DNA from: Asaia bogorensis
GTDB lineage: Bacteria; Pseudomonadota; Alphaproteobacteria; CACIAM-22H2
DNA: 34,324 nt
Assembly: GCA_945892765.1 (NCBI GenBank)
Contig: CAMDDQ010000006.1
Location: forward strand, 1 to 34,324
Reading direction: 5' to 3'
The notes under the pieces were generated by a model. The model was given only the letters and a program-made list of their open reading frames with translations, did no database searches and was not told the origin of the DNA. Below, one piece after another: positions 33,551 to 34,324 of the stretch. Positions within the stretch are counted from its first letter, which is position 1. Each line of letters opens with the position of its first letter. The position numbers and the translations under genes were made by a program.

Positions 33551-34324
33551 ATGAAGATATTGGTCGTAGGATCGGGCGGGCGCGAACACGCCCTGTGTTG
33601 GGCCATCGCGGCGTCTCCCCTGTGTGACAAGCTCTATTGCGCCCCCGGCAATGCCGGCATCGCCGCAGAGACCGAATGTGTGCCGATCGCGGCCGGCGAC
33701 ATCGACGCCATCGTCGATTTCTGCCGCAAACAGGCCATTGAATTCGTGGTTGTCGGGCCCGAGGCGCCGCTGGTCGAGGGGCTCGTCGATCGGCTTGAAG
33801 GCGCGGGAATCATGGCCTTTGGCCCGACACAAGCCGCGGCGGCCCTGGAGGGGTCCAAGGGCTTCATGAAGGATTTGTGCGCCAAGCACAACATCCCGAC
33901 CGCGCGTTACCACCGCTTCCGCGACGCCGAAAAAGCCAAGGCCCATGTCCGCGTTCATGGCGCGCCGATCGTAGTCAAGGCCGACGGACTCGCCGCCGGC
34001 AAGGGCGTGACCGTGGCCCGCAGCGTTGCCGAGGCCTGCGCTGCCATCGATTCGTGTCTGACCGAACGCCGCTTCGGCGCCGCCGGGGAGGAAGTCCTGC
34101 TCGAGGAGGTTCTAACCGGCGAGGAATGCAGCTTTCACTGCCTGGTTGATGGCGAATTCGCGTTGCCCCTAGCCACGGCCCAGGACCACAAGGCCGTGCT
34201 CGACGGGGAGCGCGGACCCAATACCGGCGGCATGGGCGCCTATTCGCCGGCCCCGATCATGACGCCTGCATTGGAAAAGCGGGTGATGGACGAAATCATC
34301 AACCCGACCGTGGCGGCGATGGCG
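33551..34324 (+). CDS. purD: Phosphoribosylamine-glycine ligase (3' end outside the window)
   Basis: PurD joins glycine to phosphoribosylamine with ATP in purine synthesis. The frame is absent from the track because it has no stop in the window. The ATG at 33551 starts [19 protein letters not shown], the typical opening, followed by [24 protein letters not shown], the ATP-grasp elements [17 protein letters not shown] and [10 protein letters not shown], then [24 protein letters not shown]. The first 258 of about 425 residues are present and all are intact. It diverges from xseA with 75 bases between, so the two share a promoter region in which I see no clear operator. Confidence 0.97.
   Translation, partial: MKILVVGSGGREHALCWAIAASPLCDKLYCAPGNAGIAAETECVPIAAGDIDAIVDFCRKQAIEFVVVGPEAPLVEGLVDRLEGAGIMAFGPTQAAAALEGSKGFMKDLCAKHNIPTARYHRFRDAEKAKAHVRVHGAPIVVKADGLAAGKGVTVARSVAEACAAIDSCLTERRFGAAGEEVLLEEVLTGEECSFHCLVDGEFALPLATAQDHKAVLDGERGPNTGGMGAYSPAPIMTPALEKRVMDEIINPTVAAMA

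Overview
The window is a 34 kb, GC-rich stretch of ordinary chromosome from an alphaproteobacterium, most plausibly of the Rhodospirillales or a near relative. This rests on four things: a class I (archaeal-type) lysyl-tRNA synthetase, an aerobic-type cobalt chelatase pair (CobS/CobT), a TipF-like degenerate EAL protein, and the gene order accA-xerD-(TPR)-aroK-aroB-CorC/HlyC-bolA-dnaJ-cobS-cobT, which as I remember it recurs in part across Alphaproteobacteria. I see no phage, insertion sequence, CRISPR array, rRNA or tRNA. Coding density is very high and no gene-free stretch reaches 300 bases.

Layout. 1-5261 (minus): a partial methyltransferase-like gene, accA, a malyl-CoA lyase gene (mcl1), xerD, a secreted helical-repeat protein and a 46-residue membrane protein, tightly packed with several start/stop overlaps. 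5363-8446 (plus): a possible 23-codon leader ORF, aroK, aroB and a CorC/HlyC CBS-domain membrane protein, all overlapping. 8450-10329: an orphan MeaB-type GTPase (minus), a DUF2889 protein (plus) and bolA (minus). 10447-14967 (plus): a J-domain protein, cobS, cobT and a secreted phytase-like esterase. 14998-18669 (minus): methylmalonyl-CoA mutase, its MeaB chaperone and rpmB, transcribed in the order mutase-meaB-rpmB. 18770-20564 (minus): a class III nucleotide cyclase whose N-terminal domain is cut off by an apparent frameshift. 20719-24405: a small histidine-rich unknown, a class IIA HAD hydrolase, a TipF-like EAL protein split into two overlapping genes, a DUF952 protein and an S24-type regulator. 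24421-26749: a strong bidirectional terminator, a phasin with palindromic operators, and lysS. 26877-34324: a DinG/XPD-type iron-sulfur helicase, a TerB-like protein, a small unknown, a MarR regulator with a clear inverted-repeat operator, an M23 peptidase, xseA, and the 5' part of purD.

How the genes work together. A recurring theme is acyl-CoA carbon flow that depends on B12: AccA (malonyl-CoA), Mcl1 (malyl-CoA and beta-methylmalyl-CoA cleavage, ethylmalonyl-CoA pathway), methylmalonyl-CoA mutase, two different MeaB GTPases, the CobS/CobT subunits for cobalt insertion, and a phasin for PHB granules. Some of these (mcl1; meaB-like plus DUF2889) look inserted into an otherwise conserved housekeeping block. 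That is an inference from remembered gene order.

No wholly new multi-gene system is evident. The items most worth a second look are the frameshifted SRPBCC/zinc-ribbon/DUF5939 cyclase next to the mutase gene, the split TipF-like pair, the S24 regulator with glycine in place of its catalytic serine, the second MeaB paired with DUF2889, the coupled leader ORF of aroK, and the PhaR-like operators of the phasin gene.
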